A DNA stretch of 64,000 bases from Candidatus Frankia alpina (GCF_902806485.1 NZ_CADCWT010000003.1:1-64000), one strand, 5' to 3'; shown: positions 47,998-57,351, counted from the first letter of the stretch. The notes: generated by a model from the letters alone, not told the origin. A program made the numbers and translations.

Positions 47998-49877
47998 TGG
48001 TTGATCACGTCCTCCAAGACGCCGGCCAGCTCCGCCGCCTTGAACGGCAGCCCGCGGACCTGGTTGTAACCGATCGCATCGACAAGGAACTCGGCCCGGA
48101 TCAGCGTCCGAAGCTGGCCGAGGTTCATCTCGGGGATCAGTACCTTGTCGTACGACCGCAGGATTTCCCCGGTGTTGGCCGGGAAGGGGTTGAGATGGCG
48201 CAGGTGCGCCTGAGCGACGTGGAGGCCCTTGGCGCGGACCCGCCGGCAGCCGGCTGCGATCGGGCCGTAGGTGGAGCCCCAGCCGAGCAGGAGCACACGT
48301 GCCTGCCCGGAGGGATCCTCCACCTCCAGCGGGGGGATGTCGTTCGCGATGCCGGCGACCTTGGCCGCACGCAGGCGGACCATCCGGTCGTGGTTGGCCG
48401 GGTCGTAGGAGATGTTCCCCTGGCCGTCGGACTTCTCGATGCCGCCGATGCGGTGCTCGAGGCCCGGCGTCCCGGGAACCGCCCACGGCCGGGCGAGGGT
48501 CTCCGGGTCGCGCAGGTAGGGCCAGAACTCCGGCCCCTTCGGCCCGGTGTGGTTGGGCTCGGTGGTGAAGGCGACCTTCAGGTCCGGCAGCATCTCGCGG
48601 ATCGGCAGCAGCCACGGCTCGGAGCCGTTGGCGAGGTAGCCGTCGGAGAGCAGGAACACCGGCGTGCGGTACTTCGTCGCGAGCCGAGCAGCCTCGATCG
48701 CGGCGTCGAAGCAGTCCCCGGGCGAGCGGGGCGCCACGATCGGCACCGGTGCCTCACCGTTGCGGCCGAACATCGCCTGCAGCAGGTCGGATTGCTCGGT
48801 CTTGGTCGGCAGCCCGGTGGACGGCCCGCCACGCTGAATGTCGACGATGACCAGCGGCAGCTCCAGGCTCACCGCCAGACCGATCGTCTCGCTCTTGAGC
48901 GCGACCCCTGGACCTGAGGTGGTCGTGATCCCGAGCGAGCCGCCGAAGGAGGCGCCCAACGCGGCACCGATCCCCGCGATCTCGTCCTCCGCCTGGAACG
49001 TCCGCACGCCGAACCGCTTGTGCTTGCTCAGTTCGTGCAGGATGTCGGAGGCGGGGGTGATCGGGTAGGACCCGAGGAACAGCGGCAACCCGATCAACTC
49101 GCCGGCCGCCACCAGTCCGTAGGACAGCGCCAGGTTGCCGGTGATGCGCCGGTAGGTGCCGGACCTCATCCGGGCCGGGGCCACCTCGTAGGTGACGGTG
49201 AAGGACTCCGTCGTCTCGCCGTAGTTGAAGCCGGCGCGGAACGCGGCGACGTTCGCGGCGGCGATTTCCGGGTGCTTCGCGAACTTCTTCTCCAGGAAAC
49301 CGACGGTGCCCTCCGTCGGCCGGTGGTACAGCCAGCTCATGAGACCGAGGGCGAACATGTTCTTCGCTCGCTCGGCCTCCTTTTTGTTGACCGAGCCGGT
49401 CCCCTCCGCGGCGTGCACCGCGTTGATGGTCATCGAGGTCAGGGGGACCCGATGCACCAGGTAGGGGTCGAGCGTGCCGTCGGTCAACGGGTCCGTCGCA
49501 TAACCCGCCTTCTTGAGGTTTCCGCCCGTGAACGCATCAGTGTTGACGATGAGACTGGCACCGGGAGGCAGATTCTTGAGATTCGCCTTCAACGCGGCGG
49601 GATTCATCGCAACCAGGACGTCTGGTGCGTCACCCGGAGTGAGGATGTCGTGATCGGAATAATGTAGTTGGAATCCGGATACTCCGGCCGGGGTACCGGC
49701 TGGGGCGCGGATTTCGGCGGGAAAGTCCGGGAGCGTCGACAGGTCGTTGCCGAACGTGGCCGTCTCGCTGGTGAACTGCTCTCCGGTGAGCTGCATACCG
49801 TCGCCGGAGTCGCCCGCAAAGCGCACGACCACCCGGTCGAGCCGGCGGGTCTCCCTCTCCCTGACCTGCTCAGACAC
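47994..49877 (-). CDS. korA: 2-oxoacid:ferredoxin oxidoreductase, fused gamma-alpha subunit
   Basis: The 627-residue protein joins a gamma domain (RVVVRFAGDSGDGMQLTGEQF at residue 15, CoA side) to an alpha domain (FLGSYPITPASDILHEL near residue 240, TTTSGPGVALKSETIGLAV near residue 290). This is the usual KorA arrangement. PAEIRAPAGTPAGVSGFQLH and RGGPSTGLPTKTEQSDLLQ are further family signatures. The GTG at 49877 is preceded by GAGGAGG at a good distance, which decides the start. It is the first gene of the leftward korAB operon. Ferredoxin reduced here could also serve sulfite reductase, though that is speculation. Confidence 0.92.
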   Translation of the reverse strand: MSEQVRERETRRLDRVVVRFAGDSGDGMQLTGEQFTSETATFGNDLSTLPDFPAEIRAPAGTPAGVSGFQLHYSDHDILTPGDAPDVLVAMNPAALKANLKNLPPGASLIVNTDAFTGGNLKKAGYATDPLTDGTLDPYLVHRVPLTSMTINAVHAAEGTGSVNKKEAERAKNMFALGLMSWLYHRPTEGTVGFLEKKFAKHPEIAAANVAAFRAGFNYGETTESFTVTYEVAPARMRSGTYRRITGNLALSYGLVAAGELIGLPLFLGSYPITPASDILHELSKHKRFGVRTFQAEDEIAGIGAALGASFGGSLGITTTSGPGVALKSETIGLAVSLELPLVIVDIQRGGPSTGLPTKTEQSDLLQAMFGRNGEAPVPIVAPRSPGDCFDAAIEAARLATKYRTPVFLLSDGYLANGSEPWLLPIREMLPDLKVAFTTEPNHTGPKGPEFWPYLRDPETLARPWAVPGTPGLEHRIGGIEKSDGQGNISYDPANHDRMVRLRAAKVAGIANDIPPLEVEDPSGQARVLLLGWGSTYGPIAAGCRRVRAKGLHVAQAHLRHLNPFPANTGEILRSYDKVLIPEMNLGQLRTLIRAEFLVDAIGYNQVRGLPFKAAELAGVLEDVINQ

Positions 49878-50357
49878 CTTCAGTAACCTCCTCGGGTACC
49901 ACACCAGCCTACCGGCTGTAGCAATGGGACGCGTGTGGCGTGCCGGGCCGACCGATCGCACGCGGTGGCCCGACGATCAGACCCGAATCTGTTGATCTCG
50001 GGGTGCCCTGGCGTAGAGTGATGCCCTGTCAACTCTGTGTACGTATGCCCCCGTCCCGGCGGTCGGCTGATGCCATCCGTGTCCGGGCGGTTCGGGATGC
50101 GTCGCCTGCCGATGGGTGTGGGCGGTGCGTATTCAATGCGCTTCCGAGTGGCTTTTCGGATGGCTCCGGCCGAGCGGCCTGTCGGCGAATAGACACATTC
50201 GCAACGTGTTTCGATTACTCCATGTATGCGACTCGCTATCTTCCGTTGCCGCTGCGGTGGGAGCCGCACCACGCAGCGTATCGGGCGCGAGGCACTGGCC
50301 GGATGGTGCCGGGGTGCCATCGCGACTGGCGACTGGCGGGGGAGCAGCATCGCAGCC
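49878..50357. other. Divergent intergenic region, korA / DUF2520 protein
   Basis: About 480 bases between divergent genes, expected to hold both promoters. The part 50150-50240 is less GC-rich (ATAGACACATTCGCAACGTG). The downstream gene's frame is open from 50226, but the residues there are not conserved. I see no separate gene. Confidence 0.4.
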
Positions 50358-51467
50358 ATGGCCTCTCGCCCCCGCCCGGTGCCGGATCGGTCGGAGCGCG
50401 ACCCCGGCGGCGGCGATCGTCGGGAGACGATCGGGCTCGTCGGAGCAGGCCGGGCCGGCAGCGCCGTCGCGCTCGCCCTGGCCGCCGCGGGACACTCGGT
50501 GGTGGCGGTGAGTAGCAGGTCGGCCGTCGGCCGCGAACGTGCGGCGGGCCGGTTCCCGGGTGCGCGGATCGGCACGGTGCCGCAGGTGGTGACGCGGCTG
50601 CGGGCGGCCGAGGCGGTGCTCATCGCCGTCCCGGACGACGCGATCGCGCCGGTGACGGCCGAGCTCGTGGCCGCGGGCGCGGTGCGGGCGGGGCAGACCC
50701 TCGCGCACCTCAGCGGCCGGCACGGACTGGGGGCGCTCGCCGCCGGTTCGGCTGTGGGCGCGGCTCGGATGGCGCTACATCCGATCATGACGTTGCCCGG
50801 AACGGTGGGGGACCCGGGTGTGTTCGCCGGGGTGCCGTTCGGCATCACCGCGGACTCCGTCGCCGAGGCCCTGGCGCGGCGGCTCGTCGCGGACGTCGGC
50901 GGCATCCCGCTATCGATCGAAGATGGTAGGCGTGATCTCTATCACGCCGCGCTGGTCCTCGGTGGCAATTTCCTGACCAGCCTGACCGTGGCCGCCCGGG
51001 AAACGCTCGCGGCGGCGGGCGTCGCCGATCCGGGCGCCGCCCTCGCCCCACTGCTGCGGGCCTCCCTGGACAACGCCCTCACCCGGGGCTGGCCGGCGGC
51101 CACGGGACCGGTCCGCCGCGGCGATCTCGGCACCGTCCAGGCCCATCTGCGGGCGCTGGATGCCGCGGACCCCGCCGTCGCGGCCGTTTACCGGGCACTG
51201 GTGGCCTATACCACCGGTGGGCTCGAACGGGCCGGCCTGCTCGATGCGCCCGTGGCCGACCGGCTGCGTGCGGGCGCTGTCGCGGATCCGCCCCGGGCGG
51301 GCGGTGCCGGTGGTGCGGGCGGTGCCGGCGGTGCCGGCGATGTGGGTCGGGCTCGACGTGACGGCCAGCTGGGTGAGAGCTCGGGAGACCGCGGCAGCTC
51401 GCCGATGACCGGGGGAGGCATCGGCCACACGGTGGCCGGGAACGTTGGCCCGGAGTCCCCGCGTTGA
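50358..51467 (+). CDS. Rossmann-like / DUF2520 domain protein
   Basis: The N-terminal half is an NAD(P)-binding fold (ETIGLVGAGRAGSAVALALAAAG near residue 23; EAVLIAVPDDAIAPVTAELV). The C-terminal half is a helical DUF2520-type domain (GRRDLYHAALVLGGNFLTSL, then LLRASLDNALTRGW). The whole resembles ketopantoate-reductase/pyrroline-carboxylate-reductase relatives often found next to pantothenate genes in actinobacteria, but no panC follows here. Substrate is unknown. The last 75 residues are Gly/Ala-rich (GGAGGAGGAGGAGD) and probably disordered. Start ATG 50358 gives MASRPRPVPD; an upstream start at 50226 is possible but adds non-conserved sequence. Confidence 0.8.
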   Translation: MASRPRPVPDRSERDPGGGDRRETIGLVGAGRAGSAVALALAAAGHSVVAVSSRSAVGRERAAGRFPGARIGTVPQVVTRLRAAEAVLIAVPDDAIAPVTAELVAAGAVRAGQTLAHLSGRHGLGALAAGSAVGAARMALHPIMTLPGTVGDPGVFAGVPFGITADSVAEALARRLVADVGGIPLSIEDGRRDLYHAALVLGGNFLTSLTVAARETLAAAGVADPGAALAPLLRASLDNALTRGWPAATGPVRRGDLGTVQAHLRALDAADPAVAAVYRALVAYTTGGLERAGLLDAPVADRLRAGAVADPPRAGGAGGAGGAGGAGDVGRARRDGQLGESSGDRGSSPMTGGGIGHTVAGNVGPESPR

Positions 51468-51506
51468 ACAGCCGTACTGGCTCGACAGGACGGACACCCG
51501 ATCGCC

Positions 51507-52379
51507 ATGCCGCACCGCCACCTCAACGGTCTGAAGACCGCGCTGCTGCTGGGCGTGCTCTCTGCCGCCATCCTGCTGGTGGGTTCGCTGTTCGGGCGGG
51601 GTGGACTGCTCATCGCCTTGGTGCTCGCGCTCGCGATGAACGGTTTCTCCTACTTCTTCTCGGATCGCATCGCCCTACAGGCAATGCGGGCCTACCCGGT
51701 CACACAGGTAGAGCAGCCCCGGCTCTACGCCATCGTCGGGGAGCTTGCCCGCAATGCCCGCATGCCGATGCCGCGGCTGTACCTGAGCCCGACCGGCTCG
51801 CCCAACGCCTTCGCCACCGGCCGCAATCCGCGCAATGCGGCGGTCTGCTGTACCGAGGGCATCATGGAACTGATGGACGATCGCGAGTTGCGCGGCGTTC
51901 TCGGGCACGAGCTCAGTCATGTGTACAATCGCGACATTCTTATCGCCTCGGTCGCCGGTGCCCTCGCCAGTGTCATCGTGTACCTGGCGAATATGGCCCA
52001 GTTCCTGGCCATCTTCGGCGGACGGGACGAGGAGAACGGGCCGGGCATCTTCGAGCTGCTGTTGCTGATGATTCTGGGGCCGGTGGCGGCGACGGTCATT
52101 CAGCTTTCCATCAGCCGATCCCGGGAGTATCAGGCCGACGAATCGGGCGCGACGCTCACCGGCGACCCGCTCGGGCTGGCCAGCGCGCTGCGCAAGCTGG
52201 AGGTGGGTGCTACTGCCCGCCCGTTGCCGCAGAACTCGAAGCTGGGCCCCGCGGCCGCGCTGATGATTGCCAATCCGTTCCGCGGCGGCGGCGTCGGCCG
52301 GCTGTTCTCGACCCATCCGCCCATGAACGAGCGGATCGCCTGCTTGGAACAGCTCGCTCGCATGAACCCGTATCGGTGA
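51507..52379 (+). CDS. htpX: Membrane zinc metalloprotease HtpX
   Basis: HtpX (peptidase family M48) degrades misfolded membrane proteins. The 290-residue protein has two N-terminal helices (residues 10-30 and 33-50), the zinc motif HELSH at 134-138 in [16 protein letters not shown], two more hydrophobic helices near 145-200, and the third zinc ligand Glu in [13 protein letters not shown] near residue 212. THPPMNERI near the end is also characteristic. Length and order match actinobacterial HtpX. It is preceded by the DUF2520 gene with a 39-base gap, and a shared terminator follows. Confidence 0.95.
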   Translation: MPHRHLNGLKTALLLGVLSAAILLVGSLFGRGGLLIALVLALAMNGFSYFFSDRIALQAMRAYPVTQVEQPRLYAIVGELARNARMPMPRLYLSPTGSPNAFATGRNPRNAAVCCTEGIMELMDDRELRGVLGHELSHVYNRDILIASVAGALASVIVYLANMAQFLAIFGGRDEENGPGIFELLLLMILGPVAATVIQLSISRSREYQADESGATLTGDPLGLASALRKLEVGATARPLPQNSKLGPAAALMIANPFRGGGVGRLFSTHPPMNERIACLEQLARMNPYR

Positions 52380-52542
52380 CCGGCAACCGACCACGGTGTT
52401 GTCCACTCTGACGCAGCCATATTACGGTCGGGAACTCGGAGTAGAATTTTGCCGTCGCCCGCGTTTCGCGGGACGGTAGCCGGGAGCGGAAACGTCTCAC
52501 GGCCACGACGGCGGCGGAGCGAACCCCCCAGGTTCCGCCGCA

Positions 52543-52579
52543 GGCACCCCGCCCGAAACCCCCCATCGGGCGGGGTGCG
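52543..52579. terminator. Bidirectional terminator between htpX and yajQ
   Basis: A 13-bp perfect stem (GCACCCCGCCCGA at 52544-52556 with its complement at 52566-52578) encloses a 9-base loop of A and C. It lies 165 bases beyond htpX and 20 bases beyond yajQ, whose genes converge. It is one of the strongest hairpins in the window. Confidence 0.75.
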
Positions 52580-52598
52580 CCGTTTCCAGGTGCGGGCC

Positions 52599-53087
52599 TC
52601 AACGATAGTTGACGAACTGGAGCGGGACCTCGAAGTCCTCGGCCTTCAGCAGCTGGATCACCCGCTGCAGGTCGTCCCGCTTCTTCCCGGTGACTCGGAG
52701 CTGGTCGCCCTGAATCTGGGCTTGTACACCCTTTGGGCCATCGGTCCGGATCTTCTTCGCGATCGCGCGGGCTTTGTCGTCCGCGATGCCCTGCTGGACA
52801 GTCACCGACAGGCGGAACTCCTTGCCCGACGGCTTGGGCTCGTCGAACGACAGCGCCTTGAGCGAGATGCCGCGCTTGACGAACTTCTCCTGCAGGACGT
52901 CGAGTACTGCCTTGACCCGCTCATCTGTGTTCGCTATCAGCAGAATCGACTCCACGGACAGGGCGGCTGACGCGCCCGTGTCGCGGAAGTCGAAGCGGGT
53001 CCGGATCTCCTTGGCCGTCTGGTTGACGGCGTTGTCTATCTCCTGTTCGTCGACTTTGCTGACGATGTCGAAGGATGGGTCTGCCAC
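52599..53087 (-). CDS. YajQ-family nucleotide-binding protein
   Basis: The YajQ/UPF0234 family are small cytoplasmic proteins with two ferredoxin-like folds; some members bind cyclic di-GMP or RNA. The 162-residue protein is full length. It starts [20 protein letters not shown] and contains [12 protein letters not shown] near residue 28, [19 protein letters not shown] near residue 57, and ends [16 protein letters not shown], which is very well conserved. The family assignment is certain; the ligand in this organism is not known. It is a single-gene unit between htpX and tRNA-Tyr. Confidence 0.93.
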   Translation of the reverse strand: MADPSFDIVSKVDEQEIDNAVNQTAKEIRTRFDFRDTGASAALSVESILLIANTDERVKAVLDVLQEKFVKRGISLKALSFDEPKPSGKEFRLSVTVQQGIADDKARAIAKKIRTDGPKGVQAQIQGDQLRVTGKKRDDLQRVIQLLKAEDFEVPLQFVNYR

Positions 53088-53285
53088 GTGCGCGGACCTC
53101 CAGTTCGGTTCGGTGCGGGGATGTCCGGTTGAGTGAGGGTGTCGAGTTGACCACCGTACGTGGCCATCGGGGGCGGTACCCGCCCCGGGGGGTGACTACT
53201 CACCGTTGTATTCGATCGACGACCGCCTTGCAGGAGCGGTCCACCGTCCCGGTGGTCCAGCGGGACAGGTATGCTCCTCTACGAA

Positions 53286-53367
53286 GGCAGGTTGCCCGAG
53301 CGGCCAAAGGGAACGGTCTGTAAAACCGTCGGCTCAGCCTACGATGGTTCGAATCCATCACCTGCCA
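53286..53367 (+). tRNA. tRNA-Tyr (GTA)
   Basis: A class II tRNA with a long variable arm. The acceptor GGCAGGT pairs with ACCTGCC, the anticodon loop reads CTGTAAA giving GTA, and the T arm contains GGTTCGAATCC. Discriminator A is at 53367; CCA is not encoded. A rho-independent-type hairpin follows. Confidence 0.95.
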
Positions 53368-53371
53368 CTAT

Positions 53372-53390
53372 CCCCGGGCGTGCCCCGGGG
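53372..53390 (+). terminator. Hairpin directly after tRNA-Tyr
   Basis: CCCCGGG (53372-53378) pairs with CCCGGGG (53384-53390) across a short loop, five bases after the tRNA. Together with the larger hairpin at 53402-53436 it should end the tRNA transcript. Confidence 0.6.
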
Positions 53391-53401
53391 ATTCGTACGT
53401 C

Positions 53402-53436
53402 CGGTCAGTCCCGAAGCTTCGCTTCGGGACTGACCG
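53402..53436. terminator. Perfect 16-bp hairpin between tRNA-Tyr and pyrE
   Basis: CGGTCAGTCCCGAAGC (53402-53417) and its exact complement (53421-53436) enclose a TTC loop, followed by CTTT on the plus strand. It stands between the convergent tRNA-Tyr and pyrE and can end both transcripts. Confidence 0.85.
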
Positions 53437-53473
53437 CTTTCCGGGCTACGCCGCGGCTATGGGCGCTCGCCGC

Positions 53474-54016
53474 TCAGCGGGCCGCGGCGGCGTCCAGCTC
53501 GGCGCGGGTCAGCAGCGGGCGCAGGGTCAGGCCGAGCTCGGCCAGCCGTTCGCGCCCGCCCTCGCTGCGGTCGATCACGCAGAGCACGTCCTCGACGAGT
53601 GCGCCGTCGTCGCGCAGGACCTTCGTCGCGTCGAGCACCGCGCCACCGGAGGTGACGACGTCCTCCACGAGGACGACGCGGCGGCCGGTGACCTCGCCGC
53701 CCTCGGCGATCCGCCGGGTGCCGTACTCCTTGGCCTTCTTGCGCACGAACCGCGCGGGCAGGCCGGTGCGCTGGGAGAGCAGGGTGGCCAGGGGCACGCC
53801 GCCGAGCTCGAGCCCGGCCAGGATCTCGGTGCCCGCGGGCACGAGCCCGGTCAGGCCGTCGACGATCGCGGCGAGCAGCTCCGGGTCGGCCTCGAACAGA
53901 TACTTGTCGAAGTACTCGGTGCTCGTCTTGCCCGACCGGAGCAGGAAGGTGCCGGTCAGATGGGAGGCGGCCCGGACTCGGGCGGCCAACGCCGCGTCGT
54001 CGCTCACGGGGTGCAC
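53474..54016 (-). CDS. pyrE: Orotate phosphoribosyltransferase
   Basis: PyrE makes orotidine 5'-phosphate from orotate and PRPP in pyrimidine synthesis. The 180-residue protein has the PRPP-binding motif VVLVEDVVTSGGAVLD near residue 115 and FVRKKAKEYGTRRIAEG near residue 88, both family-specific. LRSGKTSTEYFDKYLFEAD near residue 26 belongs to the orotate side. Starts at GTG 54016 or GTG 54007 are both possible. It is a single leftward gene, 54 bases away from the divergent cyclotransferase-like gene. Confidence 0.94.
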   Translation of the reverse strand: MHPVSDDAALAARVRAASHLTGTFLLRSGKTSTEYFDKYLFEADPELLAAIVDGLTGLVPAGTEILAGLELGGVPLATLLSQRTGLPARFVRKKAKEYGTRRIAEGGEVTGRRVVLVEDVVTSGGAVLDATKVLRDDGALVEDVLCVIDRSEGGRERLAELGLTLRPLLTRAELDAAAAR

Positions 54017-54070
54017 TCTAGTGCCGGGAAACTCGACCCATCAGGGCGGAGAGGATGTCAAGGTGCCCCC

Positions 54071-54568
54071 ATGCCGCGATCTGCCGAGGAACGTCGCCCG
54101 CCGGTTCCGCCGGTCCCGGCGGACGGCCCCGGTCCTCTGCTGTTCGTCTACGGGACGCTGATGTTCCCCGAAGTGGTCTCGACGCTGATCGGTCGGGTGC
54201 CGCCGATGGAGTCCGCCGCCGCCCTCGGACGGCGGGCCGCCCGGCTGCGTGACCGCCTCTACCCGGGGCTGGTGCGCCGGGTGGTTGTGGATCAGGTGAC
54301 TCGGGAGGAGTCGCCGGCCACGGGCCAGGTGCTCGTCGGCCTCGATCCGACGGAACGTGCGGTCCTCGACGCCTTCGAGGGCTCGGCCTATGTGGCCGGC
54401 CCGCTCGTCCTGGCCGATGGTCGCCCGGCGGTCGCGTACCTCTGGCTCGACGCCGCCGAGGCAACCGCCGAGGACTGGGACGCCAGTGCGTTCGCCGGCC
54501 AGCACCTCGGCGACTACGTTCTGTGGTGCGCGGCCTGGCGGGCTCGACTGACCGATTCAGAGCTCTGA
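54071..54568 (+). CDS. Gamma-glutamylcyclotransferase (AIG2)-like protein
   Basis: The 165-residue protein has the family hallmark LLFVYGTLMFPEVV near residue 23, followed by RDRLYPGLVRRV and the acidic segment LDAFEGSAYVAGPLVL near residue 100, which holds the likely catalytic Glu. Members cleave or form gamma-glutamyl or related amide bonds, or only bind such ligands; the substrate here is unknown. The ATG at 54071 gives a proline-rich N-terminal tail of about 20 residues. It is divergent from pyrE and convergent with the membrane protein gene. Confidence 0.8.
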   Translation: MPRSAEERRPPVPPVPADGPGPLLFVYGTLMFPEVVSTLIGRVPPMESAAALGRRAARLRDRLYPGLVRRVVVDQVTREESPATGQVLVGLDPTERAVLDAFEGSAYVAGPLVLADGRPAVAYLWLDAAEATAEDWDASAFAGQHLGDYVLWCAAWRARLTDSEL

Positions 54569-54606
54569 ACCGCATCACCTTCGATGCAGATTCGTATCAC
54601 TTTCGG

Positions 54607-54635
54607 CGGGCTGACCGGTTGCTCCGGCCAGCCCG
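54607..54635. terminator. Hairpin between convergent genes
   Basis: CGGGCTG-A-CCGG pairs with CCGG-C-CAGCCCG, an 11-bp stem with one mismatch and a TTGCT loop, between the stop of the cyclotransferase-like gene and the stop of the convergent membrane protein gene. A bidirectional terminator is likely. Confidence 0.65.
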
Positions 54636-54640
54636 TTGTC

Positions 54641-55237
54641 TTAGCGGTTGACCGTGGGCGGGAGCCCTTCGTCGCCGTGTCCGCCGCCGCGCGGTTCCCC
54701 CCGTCCGCCTCGGCCGGTGAATCCGCCGGAGCCTGGGCGGACGCCTGCGGTCTCCGTGGCCCGGTTGCCGACGCCCGCGCCGCGGCCGGCGGCCTCACCC
54801 ACGCCGGCTCGGTCGTCCGGGTACGGCTCCTCGAAGCGGCCGTGGGCGCTGTCATAGGTGCACAGTGCGTAGATCACCAGGATGTCGATCACGATGATGA
54901 TGACCGACCACACCGGGAACGCCGCCACGAAGGCGAGCTGGCCGATTGCGTTGATCGCCGCGATGGCGATGCCGGCCCACCGTGCGTAGTCATTGCGGAT
55001 GTAGATACCGTAGGCGAGCGCCATCTCGACGATGCCGATCGCGATCCACAGCGCGCCCCAGAAGTTGGTGTCGGCGTAGAGGACGTTCGCGCCACCGTTG
55101 AGGTTGTTCACGACCACCGTGTAGTCGCGCAGGGCCGCGATGCCGTAGATCAGGTTGTGGAATCCGACGATGAACATGATCACGGCGGCGAAGGTGAGCC
55201 ATCCGCTCAGCGGGCGAACTGCCCGATTTCCTGCCAT
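54641..55237 (-). CDS. Four-helix membrane protein (DUF7144-like)
   Basis: The 198-residue protein has four hydrophobic helices: WLTFAAVIMFIVGFHNLIYG near residue 13, WGALWIAIGIVEMALAYGIY, WAGIAIAAINAIGQLAFVAA and WSVIIIVIDILVIYALC. These occupy residues 10-130, and a Gly/Arg-rich cytoplasmic tail follows. The GFHNLIYG and NF-WGALWI-IG patterns match a small family common in actinomycetes and of unknown function. The ATG at 55237 has GGGAGGAAGAG just upstream, which fixes the start. I cannot say what it transports or binds, if anything. Confidence 0.8.
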   Translation of the reverse strand: MAGNRAVRPLSGWLTFAAVIMFIVGFHNLIYGIAALRDYTVVVNNLNGGANVLYADTNFWGALWIAIGIVEMALAYGIYIRNDYARWAGIAIAAINAIGQLAFVAAFPVWSVIIIVIDILVIYALCTYDSAHGRFEEPYPDDRAGVGEAAGRGAGVGNRATETAGVRPGSGGFTGRGGRGEPRGGGHGDEGLPPTVNR

Positions 55238-55449
55238 CTCTTCCTCCCGTTCGACGTCGATGCCTCGCCCAACCGGTGAACCGCCACGCCCCGGTGAGGG
55301 GGCCACCGGGATCGGGCGGGGCACGACCTCGTGGTCGCGGCGGGTCGATACCGGCACCGTGTGGCCCGGTCGCTATTCGGTAGTCAGACAACTACCGTCC
55401 GCCGCTTAGGTGCGATACCCGTCCTGTACCGACGTCACCCCTACTGGGT

Positions 55450-56961
55450 TCAGCCGATGGATGGCAGCGTCGTGATCTTGTTCGTGGCGGCGTCCCAGTG
55501 CAGCCGGCCGTGCTGGAAGGTGCTCTCCCGTCCGCCCGGCACCGAGTACTCGTCGGTCGTGGGCAGGCCGAGGCTGGACGCCGAGCCGCCGAGGGTCAGG
55601 TAGGTCTGCAGGATCCGGCCGTGGACCTCGTGGGCGCCGGTCGCCGGGTGCCAGTAGATCCAGCCGCCCTGAAAACGGGCCTGCTGGGCGCCGGGTGCGC
55701 TGGCAATCTCGATGTCACTCACCGGGCGGCGCAGGAAGCTGTTCGACCCGCCGGTGCCGAGGTACTTCGTCGAGATCGGGCCATACAGCGCGTGCACCCC
55801 GGTGGCGACGGACCAGAAGGCCAGGCCGTTGCCGTACTGCTGCCAACGCCCCCCGCCGCCCGCCGGATTCTCGATCCCGACCGGGGCACCGAGGCTGGCC
55901 CGGGCCGGCCCCGCGGCCGCGTACCACTTCTCGATCTCGCTGTGGGTGCCGTCCGCCTGCGTGGTGAGCGCGCTCGACGTGCAGCACAGCACGTTCGTGT
56001 CCACGTTGCCGGCGATCCCGGGCACCGCGCCGCCCGAGGTGTACTGCCACAGCGCCCATTTCGACCAGCCGCCGGGTAGCCAGCCGGGGGTCGCCTGGTC
56101 GTTGTAGATCGCGAACCAGAACGGGTACTTCACGAAGTCGTGGGTATCCGCCATCTTCCCGGTCCAGAACGACCGGTAGGTGTAGATGATGGGGATCCGT
56201 CCCGTCTCGGACTCGACTTCCTCCAGGAACGCCCGGGTCCAGGCCGCGAGCGTCCGGGGATCGAGTCCGCCGGTGTCCTCCAGATCCAGCACGGGCGCGA
56301 GGTGGCCCGCCGTGCGCGTCAACCCGGTGACGGCGATGAAGTGCCGGGCCTGTTCCACCGCGGTCGACAGCGACTGTGCCGGGCGTGCGTAGTGGTAGGC
56401 GCCGACCACGAATCCGGCCTTTGTCGCGGCAGCGCGGTCGGCGGCGAAGAACGGGTTGGTGTAGTTCGTCCCCTCGGTGGCCTTGATGATCGCAAAGCTG
56501 AGGCCGGAGCCGTGAGCCGCGTTCCAGTCAATCGGCCCGCCACCCGGATGCTGCCACGAGGCCACGTCGACCCCGCGTGGCCACAACGGCGCGGGGGTCG
56601 CCCCCTGGGCGACGCCGGCGGTGCCGGACATGGCCAGCGTGGCGGCGGTGAGGGCGGCGACGCTCAGCAACCGTCGGGGCAGCGGTATCGCGAGCGCCGG
56701 CCTGGCCGGCCTGGCCGGGCAGGACCGGTGGCGGGGGGCGTGGCCGGCGGCGTCCGTCCGGCGAACCGGGGTGGTGCTTGAGGGGCGGATCGGCCCGGAC
56801 GGCGATGCCTGGGTGGCCATCGCGGCCGGGCGATCGGATCGGGGGAACACCGTGCCGGGTGGCAGCGGGGTGCCGGGCCGGATCGGGATGCCGACAGGGC
56901 CGGCATCGCCGTCGGTGCCTCGGGTCGTCGGATACCGGCCAGGACGATGCGTCGAACGCAT
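55450..56961 (-). CDS. Secreted GH25 muramidase with C-terminal LGFP-type repeats
   Basis: Residues about 125-320 are a glycoside hydrolase family 25 domain, a lysozyme that cuts peptidoglycan: RGVDVASWQHPGGGPIDW with the catalytic-region Asp, FAIIKATEGTNYTNPFF, HLAPVLDLEDTGG and FAIYNDQATPGW. The last 150 residues hold LGFP-like repeats (KYLGTGGSNSFLRRPVSD, TYLTLGGSASSLGLPTTDE), which bind cell-wall material in other proteins. A hydrophobic export segment (LLSVAALTAATLAMSGTAGVA) begins near residue 98, so either an unusually long N-terminal tail precedes it or the true start is downstream (ATG 56820). ATG 56961 has GAGGG six bases upstream. Probable role: wall remodelling. Confidence 0.88.
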   Translation of the reverse strand: MRSTHRPGRYPTTRGTDGDAGPVGIPIRPGTPLPPGTVFPRSDRPAAMATQASPSGPIRPSSTTPVRRTDAAGHAPRHRSCPARPARPALAIPLPRRLLSVAALTAATLAMSGTAGVAQGATPAPLWPRGVDVASWQHPGGGPIDWNAAHGSGLSFAIIKATEGTNYTNPFFAADRAAATKAGFVVGAYHYARPAQSLSTAVEQARHFIAVTGLTRTAGHLAPVLDLEDTGGLDPRTLAAWTRAFLEEVESETGRIPIIYTYRSFWTGKMADTHDFVKYPFWFAIYNDQATPGWLPGGWSKWALWQYTSGGAVPGIAGNVDTNVLCCTSSALTTQADGTHSEIEKWYAAAGPARASLGAPVGIENPAGGGGRWQQYGNGLAFWSVATGVHALYGPISTKYLGTGGSNSFLRRPVSDIEIASAPGAQQARFQGGWIYWHPATGAHEVHGRILQTYLTLGGSASSLGLPTTDEYSVPGGRESTFQHGRLHWDAATNKITTLPSIG

Positions 56962-57351
56962 GGGCAACCCTCGGATGCTTGGGAGGCGACAGTCGGGGAG
57001 GCTCGTGATCCGGTTGGCCGGGCCAAGAGGGGCGCACCAACGGGTGCACCACACGCTAAGCATTCAAGGAATTACTTACAGCTATCAAGTGTAGGGGAGT
57101 CCGAGTTATTCGCTACGGACAGTTGTTCCTGCCGGCAATCTGCGCATCTTCCGGTCGGAACGGCCGTCGGGTCGGGCACGGCGGCGTGCCAGTGGGCAAG
57201 GCTGGCGATGAGGGTGTTCCGGGCATCCGGTGGCGAGCGGCGACCACTGAGGGTCGGCCCGGGGTGGCGCTCGCGTGATCGGGGACGAAACGGGCGGGGG
57301 CGCCGTCCCAACCGCGCTCACCGTCGTGTAACCTAAGCTCCGCGACCTCGC
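56962..57351. other. Intergenic region between muramidase and tRNA-Thr
   Basis: About 390 bases. An AT-richer part at 57060-57120 (GGAATTACTTACAGC) is a likely promoter or leader for the leftward muramidase gene. GTAACCTAAGC just before the tRNA-Thr (57328-57338) could be part of its promoter. There is no gene that I can support. Confidence 0.45.
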
